A program made the translations under genes and the position numbers. Source: Peptoniphilus_A genitalis (GTDB lineage: Bacteria; Bacillota; Clostridia; Tissierellales; Peptoniphilaceae). Taken from it: DNA of 64,000 nt. Location of the stretch: NCBI RefSeq assembly GCF_949769225.1, contig NZ_CATKPB010000003.1; one strand, 5' to 3'. Shown in pieces: positions 19,060 to 29,346 of this stretch (within the stretch, counting starts at the first letter, position 1; each line of letters begins with the position of its first letter). A model generated the notes under the pieces. It had not been told where the DNA came from and ran no database searches. It worked only from the letters and a program-made list of their open reading frames with translations.

Positions 19060-20508
19060 TTAAAAATCTCCCCCACAGACTTGAAATATGATTTGTTTAT
19101 AATTTTCTATAATTTTATTTATGTAACTATAGTCAAATAGTTCCTTTATATAATCAAATGAAATTTTCATCTCGTTATCTATTATTCTTACATGATGATC
19201 CAATATAACTTGTGGTGTTTGACTCAAAGAACACTCTTCTTTAAATCCATTTAAAATTGAAGTATAGTTCTCGCCAATCATACATGTCATAACAATTGGG
19301 AAAAACCTTTCTTTTCCTAACCCTGTTTTCCTTGCTTTATTTAAAATATTTACTCCATCATAAGCTCTGAATTCAAGTATTTTAAATATTTGATTCTGAG
19401 TATTTTTTACTGCTTCTATGAAATTATCTTGCTTATCTATGTATTCAATCAATCCAATATTGGTAAATTCGCCTAAAACATCATCAATATTACTGTTTAA
19501 AGGTAGTTTTCCAAATATCGTAATATTTATAGATAAGTCTTTTTGACGACTCAGGTCTGATAAAACTTTCATATATACAGTCATTACAACAGATGTTAGT
19601 GTAACTTTTTGAAGCCTAGAGTATCTTTCAAGTGCGGTTACTATATCTTTTTCAAAAGTATATTCTTGTCTAACAAATGTCGTTGAATCAAGATCTTGAA
19701 AATTTTTCTTATAAGCTAATTTCGGACCGTCACTAATATCCAAGATCCTGTTTTCCCAATACATTTCTGCTTTTTGGAGTGTTTTTTGGTTTTTTATCCT
19801 ATAACTTTCAAGATCATGAATATAATCTTTATAGTCATATTTAGCCTTTTCCAACTTTTGCCCCGAATATATATTGAAAAGATGATTGATTAATTTTCCA
19901 GCACACCAGGCATCCAATATTGAGCAATCAAAGCTAAAGTGTAAGATATCATCAGAGTTATTGCTTTTGCCAACTATAATAGTAAACATAGGCCAGTAAT
20001 CATAACCGTATATTTTACGAGATAAATTTTCTCTTGCATTTAATTTGTCCTCCTCCCTAGCTAGATTATATGTTTGAACTTTATATTTAGGCATTTTATT
20101 AAGTATTATTCCTTGGCCTGTTGACAATATTATCATTCTAAGAGCGTCATTTTGTTGTATCAAGACATTTATAGCATTTTCTAATTTTGCTACATCAATA
20201 TTTTCTTTCGAAAATTCAATGTAATAATGTGCATTTACTTTATTTAAAATTTGATTTTTTGATTGCCCTGCCATATATGCCAATTGCATCGAACTTAAAT
20301 CTACATAATTATCTTTTATATATAGTAGGAAATTAGAAATCTGTTCTTTATTGTTCTTAATCTCATTTAAAACGTCATGCGATATAACAGATTTTTTAAT
20401 TTTATACTTAAGGTTTTTTTCTTCCATGTAAAGACAAATACCTTTTTCTTTTAAACTTTTTAAATAATTAAATACCTGCAAATCGTTAAGTTTTTTAATT
20501 TTTCCCAT
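19060..20508 (-). CDS. Free-standing NRPS heterocyclization (Cy) protein with docking domain
   Basis: A 482-residue protein with a TubC-like docking segment (1-60, LYMEEKNLKYKIKKS...) and one condensation-type domain. The Cy motif is DCSILDAWC near residue 198. Both aspartates are kept, but the final residue of DxxxxDxxS is Cys instead of Ser. QTPQVILDHHV near the end matches the equivalent sites in the other Cy domains of the cluster. Cy domains condense cysteine with the upstream chain and cyclize it to a thiazoline. A start with GAGGTG upstream follows the reductase gene by three bases. It probably works with the PCP protein encoded next. Confidence 0.85.
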   Translation of the reverse strand: MGKIKKLNDLQVFNYLKSLKEKGICLYMEEKNLKYKIKKSVISHDVLNEIKNNKEQISNFLLYIKDNYVDLSSMQLAYMAGQSKNQILNKVNAHYYIEFSKENIDVAKLENAINVLIQQNDALRMIILSTGQGIILNKMPKYKVQTYNLAREEDKLNARENLSRKIYGYDYWPMFTIIVGKSNNSDDILHFSFDCSILDAWCAGKLINHLFNIYSGQKLEKAKYDYKDYIHDLESYRIKNQKTLQKAEMYWENRILDISDGPKLAYKKNFQDLDSTTFVRQEYTFEKDIVTALERYSRLQKVTLTSVVMTVYMKVLSDLSRQKDLSINITIFGKLPLNSNIDDVLGEFTNIGLIEYIDKQDNFIEAVKNTQNQIFKILEFRAYDGVNILNKARKTGLGKERFFPIVMTCMIGENYTSILNGFKEECSLSQTPQVILDHHVRIIDNEMKISFDYIKELFDYSYINKIIENYKQIIFQVCGGDF

Positions 20509-20511
20509 TCT

Positions 20512-21579
20512 TCACCTCAAAGAATTTAAGCCTTTTATGTGATTGGTATACTTTACATCAAATTCAACTAATTTAGGAAATTTAATTTCCTTGCTTAAAT
20601 CGCTCCATTTTTCCGAAATTAATAACTCTCTTTGTAAATCTAATATATTCATCTTATGATTTATTATTTCTTCAATAAATTCATCTATCTCTCTTTTTAT
20701 GGATTCTGGAAATGTTTTTTCCAATAGATAAGAATATCTTTCTACTTTTTCATCAGTTAAAATCAAGTTCATTTGCATTAATGTATCGGTTCGCTTATCT
20801 CCAATTTGATATGCCATAGCGTCTGAAATGTTCATTCGACTTCTCCAAATTACAGCTCCAAAAGTATCATTAAGTTCTAGCCTTCCTGAATTAAAGAAGT
20901 ATATAATCCTATGCAACAAATGCATATGATTATTATGATCTTTATCGGAGACTTCATTATGAACTTGTATGAGAACATCTGATCTTCCATTTGAAATTCT
21001 GATACTATTAAATGGATATCTTTGAATACTTTCAAGTTTTTCTACTGTATAGTTTCGAGGATTGTTAAGCGATTTAGTTAAGATGGATGAAAGACCATAT
21101 AATCCTTGAGAAGACGATAAAACGCTCCCGTATAGAAATGTATCGTGAACATTAAGGTAATGGCTTGCTTCGCAAAACTTTTTTATGTTTTCTAAATATG
21201 GATATAAATTACCAACTTTATAAAAAACATTATTTATTCTAGCTATTTTATAACATTCGGAAATTTCATTATGGTTTATTGGATGTTCTTGCATTACATT
21301 GACTCCCTTTTTTAAAAAATATTTAGAAATCTCTGTTCCTTCTCCCCCAAGAACCCCTGATTTTATTACAACGAACACAATATCAATATTATCAGGAATA
21401 GCATCTAAATCAGTAAACAAAGGTACATTATAAACTTTTGAACAATCTATGGATCGCATACTACCTTTTGCATATATTCCTACAAGCTCAAGATTATCGT
21501 TCATGCTTATTGCTCTCATATATAATTGTCCAAAAGTAGACCCACAAACGATTGCCTTTAATCTCATATTTTCCTTCAT
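20512..21579 (-). CDS. Thiazolinyl imide reductase (first copy)
   Basis: A 355-residue YbtU/PchG-type reductase starting MKENMRLKAIVCGSTFGQLY. It has the same length as the copy at 15481 and shares IYAKGSMRS-type and LGGEGTEI motifs with it. It reduces a carrier-bound thiazoline to a thiazolidine with NADPH. The start codon overlaps the stop of the large NRPS (TAATG), so the two are translationally coupled; an internal ATG four codons later is another possible start. Its position right after the HMWP2-like protein matches the arrangement in equibactin-type clusters. Confidence 0.88.
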   Translation of the reverse strand: MKENMRLKAIVCGSTFGQLYMRAISMNDNLELVGIYAKGSMRSIDCSKVYNVPLFTDLDAIPDNIDIVFVVIKSGVLGGEGTEISKYFLKKGVNVMQEHPINHNEISECYKIARINNVFYKVGNLYPYLENIKKFCEASHYLNVHDTFLYGSVLSSSQGLYGLSSILTKSLNNPRNYTVEKLESIQRYPFNSIRISNGRSDVLIQVHNEVSDKDHNNHMHLLHRIIYFFNSGRLELNDTFGAVIWRSRMNISDAMAYQIGDKRTDTLMQMNLILTDEKVERYSYLLEKTFPESIKREIDEFIEEIINHKMNILDLQRELLISEKWSDLSKEIKFPKLVEFDVKYTNHIKGLNSLR

Positions 21580-24500
21580 TATTCTTTCTCCAAGTAATCA
21601 CTAATTTTTAATACGGTATTATATATTGTTGAGTTTTCTAAAAATTCGCCAAAGTCAATCTGATAGTTATATCTTTCTAAGATTTTATTTGAAAGTTGAA
21701 TCATATTCAGGGAAGTTCCACCTAAGGAAAAAAAGTTATCTTCAATCCCTATCTCATCTAGTCCTAATACTTCTCTCCATAAATTTTTTACTTCCTTTTC
21801 CAGCTCGGCGTTATAAGGGTGTTTTTCGTTTGTTTTATCTATCTCTTTTTTCTCACCTAGGTTTCTTTCTATATAGATAGGCTCAATATTTTTCTTATCC
21901 GCAACATTTTTGTCTTCATTATTTAATTTTAGATTTCTATTCAATTTAGTAAAATCTTTAATTCGCTTTGTTTCATTAAGGGAAAACTCTTTAATCATAT
22001 TTACGTAATTCTTAAAACAATCATTCACTTGCGCGCTATCAAATAGCCCCTTAACATAGTCCCACACTAATAATAAGTTTCCATCAATTTCCAAAACTTG
22101 ATGATCTAACCATATTTGCGGAGTTTGACTTAATCCAAAATTCAGATCGCCCAGAAAGTCTTGATTACGGCTGCTTTTTATACCTAGGGTACTCGTAAAA
22201 ACTATCGGTGCTATAGTTTTTAATTGTTTCTTTCTTCTAATTTCTCTTAAGAGATCTATAGTGCTATATGACGAATATCCCATATCTGTAACTAGCTGCT
22301 TCTGAATTCGTTTTGCATTCTCAATAACGGTGATATCTTTTTCTAATTTTATTTCAAGTAAATTTAGATCTGTAAAATCCCCCATTATATTATGAATTTG
22401 TGGGTGGACGTCTTCCTTTATAAATTGAGTCATATTTATAAGAAAACTCTCTTTATTGCTATACTCGCTTAATATAATTGAAAACATAGAAAGTAATAAT
22501 GCTGTCGGTGTAATCTCATTCTTTCTTGAAATGTTTTTAATCTTTAACCAAGTTTCTCCTTCAATTACATCTTTTTCTCTAGCAAATTTTTGAAGAGAAT
22601 TTTTATTTTCTTTGTTCATAAAAGTTAGCTTGGGGGCATCAGGAAATGAGTCTATTCTATTTATCCAATAAGATTTATCGCGTTCATAATTAACTCTGTC
22701 GTTCTCTCTTTTATACAAAACATAGTCTCTGAATGTTACGTCTATGTTTTCTTGAGCAAAGGACCCATCATATCTTGATTTTATCTCTTTAAGAAATTGA
22801 ATCATACTGATTCCATCAAGAATTGTATTGTCAATCCCTATAAACATACGGAATCTACTCTCTGTTAGTTTTGCAATTTTAAAGTCTATCGTCGGGAATT
22901 TACTTAAATCTATAACTCTATGCGATAGACTTTCTCTAATATTTAACAAAGCATCTTTACACTCTTCATAATCAAGCCCACTTAAATCGTTGATATCTAT
23001 TAAAAAATATGGTACTTCTTTCAAAATTTGTTGTTCGCCACCCCTTAATATTATTGTTCTGAGAGCAGGGTTAAAAGCTATGGATTCATTTAGCAATTTT
23101 TGAATTTTATTTATATTTAAATTTAGACAATCAAACTCAAAATAACAATGAGTGGATACATCTCCTAAATCATATGCCCCTTGCCTTCCAATCCAATAAG
23201 CCATTTGAATATCTGTTAACGGGAATGGTTTATATAGATTTTCTTTGTCTGGAACTATACTTTTAAAGTTGTTACTGTTTCTATCTGTTTGATTTTCATC
23301 AATGTATTTTGATAGAGAAGCTACTGATGAGTTTTTAAAAATATCTTTAATGGAAATTTCTATTCCAAGTTTATTTCTAACCTTTCCAACGATGGTTGTT
23401 GCAGTTAATGAATCTCCACCCAAAGAAAAATAATTATCATTTATGCTTATATCTTCTTTGTTTAAAGATTCTTTCCAAATGTTTAAAAGCAATTCTTCTC
23501 TATCGCTTCTGACTTTTGTTCTTACTTCTGCGCTTGTCTTCAAGCTTCCCTGATCGTTATATGAATTCTTTTTCAATCTTTTTCGATCCGCTTTACCGTT
23601 TTTATTTAATGGAATTTCGTCTACATTATAAAAATAAGTTGGAACCATATAATTCGGAATCTCTTCAAATAAATATCTCTTAAGATTGTCAAAAGAAACC
23701 TTACTATATTTTGTTTTTTGGATAATAAATGTATTAAAATTTGCCTTGGTTAATTTTTCTGCATTACTTTCATACAATGTCTCATTATTACCTACGTCTA
23801 TATTAAACTTTTTATTACATTTAAAGTTTTCTTTATCTAGTATATTTGCAGTTATTAAGGGAAGTGAATTTAATATGTTAATCTCATTTCCAAGCAATAA
23901 TCCTTTTGGCTTTACCAAACTTATTAGCTCTTTCAATCTTTTCTGAGGATTGTTACTTCTATGAATTGAATTTAACGTAATTACCACATCAAAATAATCT
24001 TCTTCTAAAGAACTCTTTAAATCATTTTTAAAAACCACATACTTAAACTTGCTGCTTTCTTTAAGATTTGACAGCCCTTTCTCGAAATAGATAGAATTGT
24101 CAACATAAACATATTCATCAACAAAATCTTTACACTCATTAAATAATTCTTCTGTTGTTTCTTCGTTCCTTGTGGAATACTCTAGAACTCTTAATTTCTC
24201 ATTAGGATTCTTATCTATATAGTTTTTTAAAGTTTCTATTATACTTTTTATGGACTCCTCGTAACCTGTAAGGTTTCTAAGTAACTTTGTTAAAGAAAAC
24301 TTATCATCTTCTCTATAAAAAACCTCTATAGGGTCTTTATTGCCTTTTAAAATATCCAAAAACTCAGGTTCTAACTCCTTTGCAAATCGTTCAAACGATT
24401 GTACGTGTTCTGAGTTTACAGTCCATTCTGAAACAGAATCATTCTTTTTGTATCTTCCGTTGTTGCTCATTAAATAATTAAATTCTTCAAGTTCTTTAAC

Positions 24501-27500
24501 CCATTTTTCGATTATAACCTTGTTTGAATCTGAACAATCCACTATTCGAAATATTTCCTCAATTGAATAACTTCTCTTTGAGAAGTCAATATCATAATCT
24601 CTAAAAATATCTATGATGGTCTTAATGACAATTTTGTCTATTTCCTTGTTTTGTAATTCTGTCTCGTCTATTGAAGTTGTTTCCGGCTTTACTATAAAAG
24701 ACAAATCGTTATTTATTAAATCCGAACAATCAACCACCTTATTTACACTTAAATTACTTTTTACAAAAGCAACTAGATGCTTACTTCCACCTCTTTCAAC
24801 AAAATCAACAATTGCCTTGTCAACCCCATCATATTTTCTAATAGCATCCTCAATTTCTCCCAGTTCTATACGATGCCCTTTAATCTTGACTTGTGTATCT
24901 TTTCTGCCTAAAAATTCAATTGTACCATCGTTCCAAGTTCTTCCATTGTCCCCAGTTCTATACCATCTAATCCCGTCTTCTTCAAAATATTTTTTCTTAG
25001 TTAGCTCTTCATCGCCATGGTAGCATTTAGCTACTCCAACTCCGCCAATTAAGAGTTCACCTTTCACATAGTTGGGGCAAATTCTGCCCATCTCATCTAC
25101 TACCTTATAAACTTGGTTTTTAAGTGCTTTCCCATATGGTATAGAAATCCATTTCTCAGGTATTTGTCTTGGTAAATTAAGATAATTTGACCAAATAGAA
25201 GCTTCTGTTGCACCGCCCATGGCTACAACAACAGAATTTTTATAATCACTTATTTTGTAAAACCTTTCAGGTAGATTTATGGCAATCCAATCGCCTGAAA
25301 GCATGACAACTCTAAATGGCAAGTTTATATTTTTGCCTTCAGCCATAGTTACTAGCATGTCAAATAGTATGGGTACAGAGTCCCATATCGTTACCTTATA
25401 ATCATTAATCAATTTTATCCATTCGTCTGGATTTCTATAATTATCTTCACTTGTTGTTACTATAGTGCCACCTGCATGGAGTATGCCGAAAATATCATAA
25501 ACTGAAAGATCGAAATCAATGGCTGATACCATAAGCACTGTATCTTTGTCATTTATTTTATATTTTTCATTCAAATCTACACATGTATTTATGGCACTGG
25601 TGTGCATTATCTCAACGCCTTTAGGGACTCCTGTCGTTCCTGATGTCATGATAATATAAGCACTATCATAAGGACTTATAGTTATTATCTTTTCTAACAT
25701 TCCTTCATTAGATATTCCTTGGTCAAAATCTAAAACTGTTACGTCTTCTTCTTTTAAGGAGCATTCTTCGCTAGTTCTTAAATCACTAATAATATGTTTA
25801 ATTCCAATTTGAGAGTAGATTTTACTTCTTCTTTCGTTTGGCTGTGTAATTCCAATAGGGACATAAGCCGCCCCAGCAAAAAGAATCCCAAATATAGCTA
25901 CAATTTGTCTGCTTCCCCTTGGAAGTGTTATTCCTATATAGTCCCCTTTTTTTACTCCATTTTTAATCAAATAATGCGCTATTTTTAAAGACATCTCGTA
26001 AAGATGTTTGTATGTTAGCTCCTCTCCGGTTTCAGAATCTATAACAGCGAGTTTATCAGGATTTCTATTTACATTTTTTACAAAACCGTCATATAGAGTT
26101 TCATCAGGAAACTTTAGAGGTAAAATGCTTTCTACATCCTGCTTTCTTATTTTTTTCTGATTATCAGGAAGTACATCTACCTTATTGCTCCAACTTGATT
26201 CATCTGTTAAAGATTTCAGAAGAGCATTCAATGACTCAAACATATCATCAAGTACTCCTTCTGGGAAAAGCTCATCTACTGAATCCCAACAAAGAATCAA
26301 ATTACCATCATTTATGTAGCTTTGAAAATCCAGCCATACTCCTGGCGTTTGAGAAATCATGTACTCTATCCTGCCTAAATTGTTTCTCAATATTTCTGTT
26401 TCAAGGGGATAGTCAATATTGCACGCAAAAACAACAGGTGCCACATTGACACTTGATCCTTGGATTTTTGATATATCTCTTTGAACCTGAACGCCATTAT
26501 ATAAACTATAGGAAGCATTTTCTAAAAATGTTTTGTTAGTTCTTTTTAATGTTTCTACGAAAGAATCATCCTTTAATGTTTCATGCTCAACCAATAATAA
26601 TGTTGTGAAATCCGCAACCATGTTTTTAAGGTTTTCGTTTTCAAGGTCTCTATTGAATAGAGGAATGTTTATAAAAAATTTATCTTGATTACACCATCTT
26701 TCTAAGACTAATGTGTAACAGGTTAAAAGTACCATTGATGGAGTGGTTTTATATGTGGCTGCTATTTCTTTAATTTTCTCCCAATCTTCTCTATCAATAA
26801 TTCTTTTTCTTCTTGTAAATCTTGTTTCTTTAATTTGTTCAGGTTGTGTTTTGATAGGAAGATTTGGTCTCTCTATTTCAAAGGAATTAATTTTAGCTTC
26901 CCAAAACTCTTTGTCCTCCTTATTTTTCTTATTTGATTTTTCAACGCTATTAATATAATCAACAAAAGTTAGCTCATTTAATATCTCAAGGTTCAAACCT
27001 GAATAAATCTTCGATAATTCTCTAAGTAATATGCTCACGCTCATTACATCAGCAACAAGCAAATCTATATCAAAAAATATCCTGTGTTTGCCCATAGGAA
27101 GCAAAGCGAGTTTGATATCAGCAACCTGTCCTTCTTTGACTTTTAGTTTTCTGTGAGACATATTGTTTCTTATATTTTTGAGTTCAGCCTTTACTTCTTC
27201 TTCATTATTTTCAGACAGGTTAAAAACCTCTATGCTTTTACTATATAACTCTTCTAAAATTTCTTGATGTCCATCGTCTGTAAATCTAGCTCTAAGCATT
27301 GGATGTCTGTATTGCAGAATGTTCCAAGCTTTATTCAACTTTTTAGGATTAATTCCTTCACCATCAATCTCAAAATATAGATGGCAACTAACTCCTTGAG
27401 AATCTCGTCCAATTAAATATGCGTACTGAGTGTCCGTCAATTCAGATCTTTGCTTCTTCATAGCTCTTTGATTTATATCCATTAGATTTAAATCAATTTC

Positions 27501-27734
27501 CGTTTTTTCTGCACTTTCGATAATTAATTTCCAGTTAGATAATGATGGATTTTGCATCAGTTGTCCAAAAGATACGGCCAAACCTTGTCTTCTTAACTTA
27601 TTCGCAATACTCATTACATTTATAGAAGATATTCCTAATTTGACCAAATTTTCAAACTCATTAATCTCTTTAATAGACAATAATGAACAAATATCACTTT
27701 TTAATTTCTCAACAATAGAATTATTCTTACACAT
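21579..27734 (-). CDS. HMWP2/Irp2-like NRPS: ArCP, Cy, A(embedded MT-like), PCP, Cy, PCP
   Basis: A 2051-residue synthetase with the domain order and size of yersiniabactin HMWP2 and equibactin EqbE. The aryl carrier domain (1-75) has LGISSI with the modified serine near 37. Cy1 has DLLVADVMS near 228. The A domain has TSGTTGVPKG near 698, WYRTGD, and GRKDTQVKIKGHRIELGE near 940. An embedded methyltransferase-like domain near 1185 has a ruined SAM loop (VLEYSTRNEETT) and may be an epimerase as in PchE. A10 is NKNGKAD, PCP1 is LGGDSL near 1440, Cy2 is DNTILDGIS near 1638 and PCP2 is LGGTSL near 2006. Pocket residues (FDLSVYD, MLSGDW, ATEASIW) resemble cysteine-specific domains. It should make an aryl-bis-thiazoline intermediate. 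Confidence 0.95.
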   Translation of the reverse strand: MCKNNSIVEKLKSDICSLLSIKEINEFENLVKLGISSINVMSIANKLRRQGLAVSFGQLMQNPSLSNWKLIIESAEKTEIDLNLMDINQRAMKKQRSELTDTQYAYLIGRDSQGVSCHLYFEIDGEGINPKKLNKAWNILQYRHPMLRARFTDDGHQEILEELYSKSIEVFNLSENNEEEVKAELKNIRNNMSHRKLKVKEGQVADIKLALLPMGKHRIFFDIDLLVADVMSVSILLRELSKIYSGLNLEILNELTFVDYINSVEKSNKKNKEDKEFWEAKINSFEIERPNLPIKTQPEQIKETRFTRRKRIIDREDWEKIKEIAATYKTTPSMVLLTCYTLVLERWCNQDKFFINIPLFNRDLENENLKNMVADFTTLLLVEHETLKDDSFVETLKRTNKTFLENASYSLYNGVQVQRDISKIQGSSVNVAPVVFACNIDYPLETEILRNNLGRIEYMISQTPGVWLDFQSYINDGNLILCWDSVDELFPEGVLDDMFESLNALLKSLTDESSWSNKVDVLPDNQKKIRKQDVESILPLKFPDETLYDGFVKNVNRNPDKLAVIDSETGEELTYKHLYEMSLKIAHYLIKNGVKKGDYIGITLPRGSRQIVAIFGILFAGAAYVPIGITQPNERRSKIYSQIGIKHIISDLRTSEECSLKEEDVTVLDFDQGISNEGMLEKIITISPYDSAYIIMTSGTTGVPKGVEIMHTSAINTCVDLNEKYKINDKDTVLMVSAIDFDLSVYDIFGILHAGGTIVTTSEDNYRNPDEWIKLINDYKVTIWDSVPILFDMLVTMAEGKNINLPFRVVMLSGDWIAINLPERFYKISDYKNSVVVAMGGATEASIWSNYLNLPRQIPEKWISIPYGKALKNQVYKVVDEMGRICPNYVKGELLIGGVGVAKCYHGDEELTKKKYFEEDGIRWYRTGDNGRTWNDGTIEFLGRKDTQVKIKGHRIELGEIEDAIRKYDGVDKAIVDFVERGGSKHLVAFVKSNLSVNKVVDCSDLINNDLSFIVKPETTSIDETELQNKEIDKIVIKTIIDIFRDYDIDFSKRSYSIEEIFRIVDCSDSNKVIIEKWVKELEEFNYLMSNNGRYKKNDSVSEWTVNSEHVQSFERFAKELEPEFLDILKGNKDPIEVFYREDDKFSLTKLLRNLTGYEESIKSIIETLKNYIDKNPNEKLRVLEYSTRNEETTEELFNECKDFVDEYVYVDNSIYFEKGLSNLKESSKFKYVVFKNDLKSSLEEDYFDVVITLNSIHRSNNPQKRLKELISLVKPKGLLLGNEINILNSLPLITANILDKENFKCNKKFNIDVGNNETLYESNAEKLTKANFNTFIIQKTKYSKVSFDNLKRYLFEEIPNYMVPTYFYNVDEIPLNKNGKADRKRLKKNSYNDQGSLKTSAEVRTKVRSDREELLLNIWKESLNKEDISINDNYFSLGGDSLTATTIVGKVRNKLGIEISIKDIFKNSSVASLSKYIDENQTDRNSNNFKSIVPDKENLYKPFPLTDIQMAYWIGRQGAYDLGDVSTHCYFEFDCLNLNINKIQKLLNESIAFNPALRTIILRGGEQQILKEVPYFLIDINDLSGLDYEECKDALLNIRESLSHRVIDLSKFPTIDFKIAKLTESRFRMFIGIDNTILDGISMIQFLKEIKSRYDGSFAQENIDVTFRDYVLYKRENDRVNYERDKSYWINRIDSFPDAPKLTFMNKENKNSLQKFAREKDVIEGETWLKIKNISRKNEITPTALLLSMFSIILSEYSNKESFLINMTQFIKEDVHPQIHNIMGDFTDLNLLEIKLEKDITVIENAKRIQKQLVTDMGYSSYSTIDLLREIRRKKQLKTIAPIVFTSTLGIKSSRNQDFLGDLNFGLSQTPQIWLDHQVLEIDGNLLLVWDYVKGLFDSAQVNDCFKNYVNMIKEFSLNETKRIKDFTKLNRNLKLNNEDKNVADKKNIEPIYIERNLGEKKEIDKTNEKHPYNAELEKEVKNLWREVLGLDEIGIEDNFFSLGGTSLNMIQLSNKILERYNYQIDFGEFLENSTIYNTVLKISDYLEKE

Positions 27735-27750
27735 AATTTAGCACCTCTTA

Positions 27751-29346
27751 TTAATCATACATAGCCAGCTTCAATAGTTCTTTCTTATTAATTTTTCCTG
27801 TCCCCGTCAATGGCCACTCTTGTAATTTTTTTAGCATATCAGGCATTTTGAATTCAGCTAAATTCTTTTTCTTAAGAAATGAAATTAAATCAATTAAATC
27901 TATGTCTTCGTTTTTTTTAAGTATGAAAACACAAATTTTTTGCCCTAAAATCTTATCGGGTACGCCTATAATTCGCACTTCAGCAATGTCTTCTCGTTCA
28001 AGTAATAAATTCTCCAATTCTGAAGGATTGATTTTCTCTCCGCCTTTATTTATAATCTGATCCAATCTTCCAGTTATTTGATAATTTCCGTCTGGCAATC
28101 TTCGAGCCCTGTCCCCAGTTTTAAAATATAACTCTGAATCAATGAGCTTATTATTCTCGAATTCATTTAGCTTGTAATATTCATAGATAGTATAGGGTCC
28201 TCTTATGCATAGTTCTCCAAATTCTCCGTCAGCAACACATTTACCTTCCTCGTTAACGATTTTAGCATCATCGTAAATCGAAGCGGGTTTTCCTTGCGTA
28301 TAATGCCTTATTTCTACCTCATCATCTGCTTGAGTGCAAGTAACAAGCCCTTCCGTCATGCCATATAGCTGGGAAATTGGACAACGAAACTTATTTTCAA
28401 TTTCCTTTGCATTTCTCCCATTTAAGACTGAACCTCCAATTTGTAATACTTCTAATGTTGAATTTTCAAAATTTCCATGCGCGAGGTATTCAATGCATAA
28501 ATTAGCCAAAGTAGGAACTAAAGCTGTAACTGTTGGTTTTGTATATTCTATTTTTGACAATATTTCATCAGGACTAGAGGTTTTACACAAAATTATTTCT
28601 CCTCCATAGTAAAATGTACCTATGATTCCTGGATATGCTAAAGCAAATTTGTGAGATATGCTTAGAGATACAAGATATTTTGTTTTTGATGAAAAGCACA
28701 GTCTATTACCTATGTCCCTTGCCGCACAAAGCAATTCACAGTCTCTGATTGGAATTAACTTAGGAGTATCGGTAGTTCCACTTGACAGTAGTAGCAGGCA
28801 AAGAGTTTTGTAATCTAATTTTTTCTGCTTTAATTGATCTATATTATCGTTTAATATTAAAAAATTTTTATACTCTTGACTATCGCCAAGAATATAAACC
28901 TCAATGCTATGATGTAATTCTCTTCTTATGTCACGAATCATGTCCACATATGAAAACCCCAAATACTTATCCATCGATATATAAGCTTTTGCTTCTGATT
29001 TTTCGATAATTCCCTTTATTTCATTTTTTCTATGAGCTGGTAGACTCAATACTGGTATCACACCTATTTTGAACATGGCAAACATTATTACAATAAACTC
29101 ATAGCAGTTAGGAAGTTGCAATACGATTTTATCTCCAGGCTTAAAACCCACCTTCAAAAGTCCATTTGCACATCTAATGGACGATGCCTCCAGATCTTTG
29201 TACGAGTATTCCTTTTCATCATCTACTACAGCTATTTTGTCTCCATATTTGTTTGCACACTCACTTATAAACTCACCTATTGTTATATGCTCCCAGACAT
29301 TTTCATCATAGAATTTTTCTAACTTTTCTTTTAACTCTATATTCAT
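27751..29346 (-). CDS. Aryl-acid AMP ligase (YbtE/DhbE-like) loading the ArCP
   Basis: A 531-residue adenylation enzyme that should activate an aromatic acid and load it on the aryl carrier domain of the next gene product. Core motifs are LLSSGTTDTPKLIPI, YGMTEGLV, YFKTGDRARR and the C-terminal lysine site GTGKINKKEL. The start at 29346 (MNIELKEKL) has GGAGG upstream and overlaps the preceding stop as ATGA; the longer frame from 29364 is less likely. The substrate loop reads SHKFALAYPG where salicylate and dihydroxybenzoate enzymes have HNF, so the acid may be unusual. No salicylate synthase is encoded in the window. Confidence 0.9.
   Translation of the reverse strand: MNIELKEKLEKFYDENVWEHITIGEFISECANKYGDKIAVVDDEKEYSYKDLEASSIRCANGLLKVGFKPGDKIVLQLPNCYEFIVIMFAMFKIGVIPVLSLPAHRKNEIKGIIEKSEAKAYISMDKYLGFSYVDMIRDIRRELHHSIEVYILGDSQEYKNFLILNDNIDQLKQKKLDYKTLCLLLLSSGTTDTPKLIPIRDCELLCAARDIGNRLCFSSKTKYLVSLSISHKFALAYPGIIGTFYYGGEIILCKTSSPDEILSKIEYTKPTVTALVPTLANLCIEYLAHGNFENSTLEVLQIGGSVLNGRNAKEIENKFRCPISQLYGMTEGLVTCTQADDEVEIRHYTQGKPASIYDDAKIVNEEGKCVADGEFGELCIRGPYTIYEYYKLNEFENNKLIDSELYFKTGDRARRLPDGNYQITGRLDQIINKGGEKINPSELENLLLEREDIAEVRIIGVPDKILGQKICVFILKKNEDIDLIDLISFLKKKNLAEFKMPDMLKKLQEWPLTGTGKINKKELLKLAMYD

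Noticed and set aside
24613..25023. A 136-codon plus-strand frame opposite the HMWP2-like gene
   Set aside because: It is the reverse of a well-supported NRPS domain, with composition as expected from the complementary strand; no ribosome site was seen.
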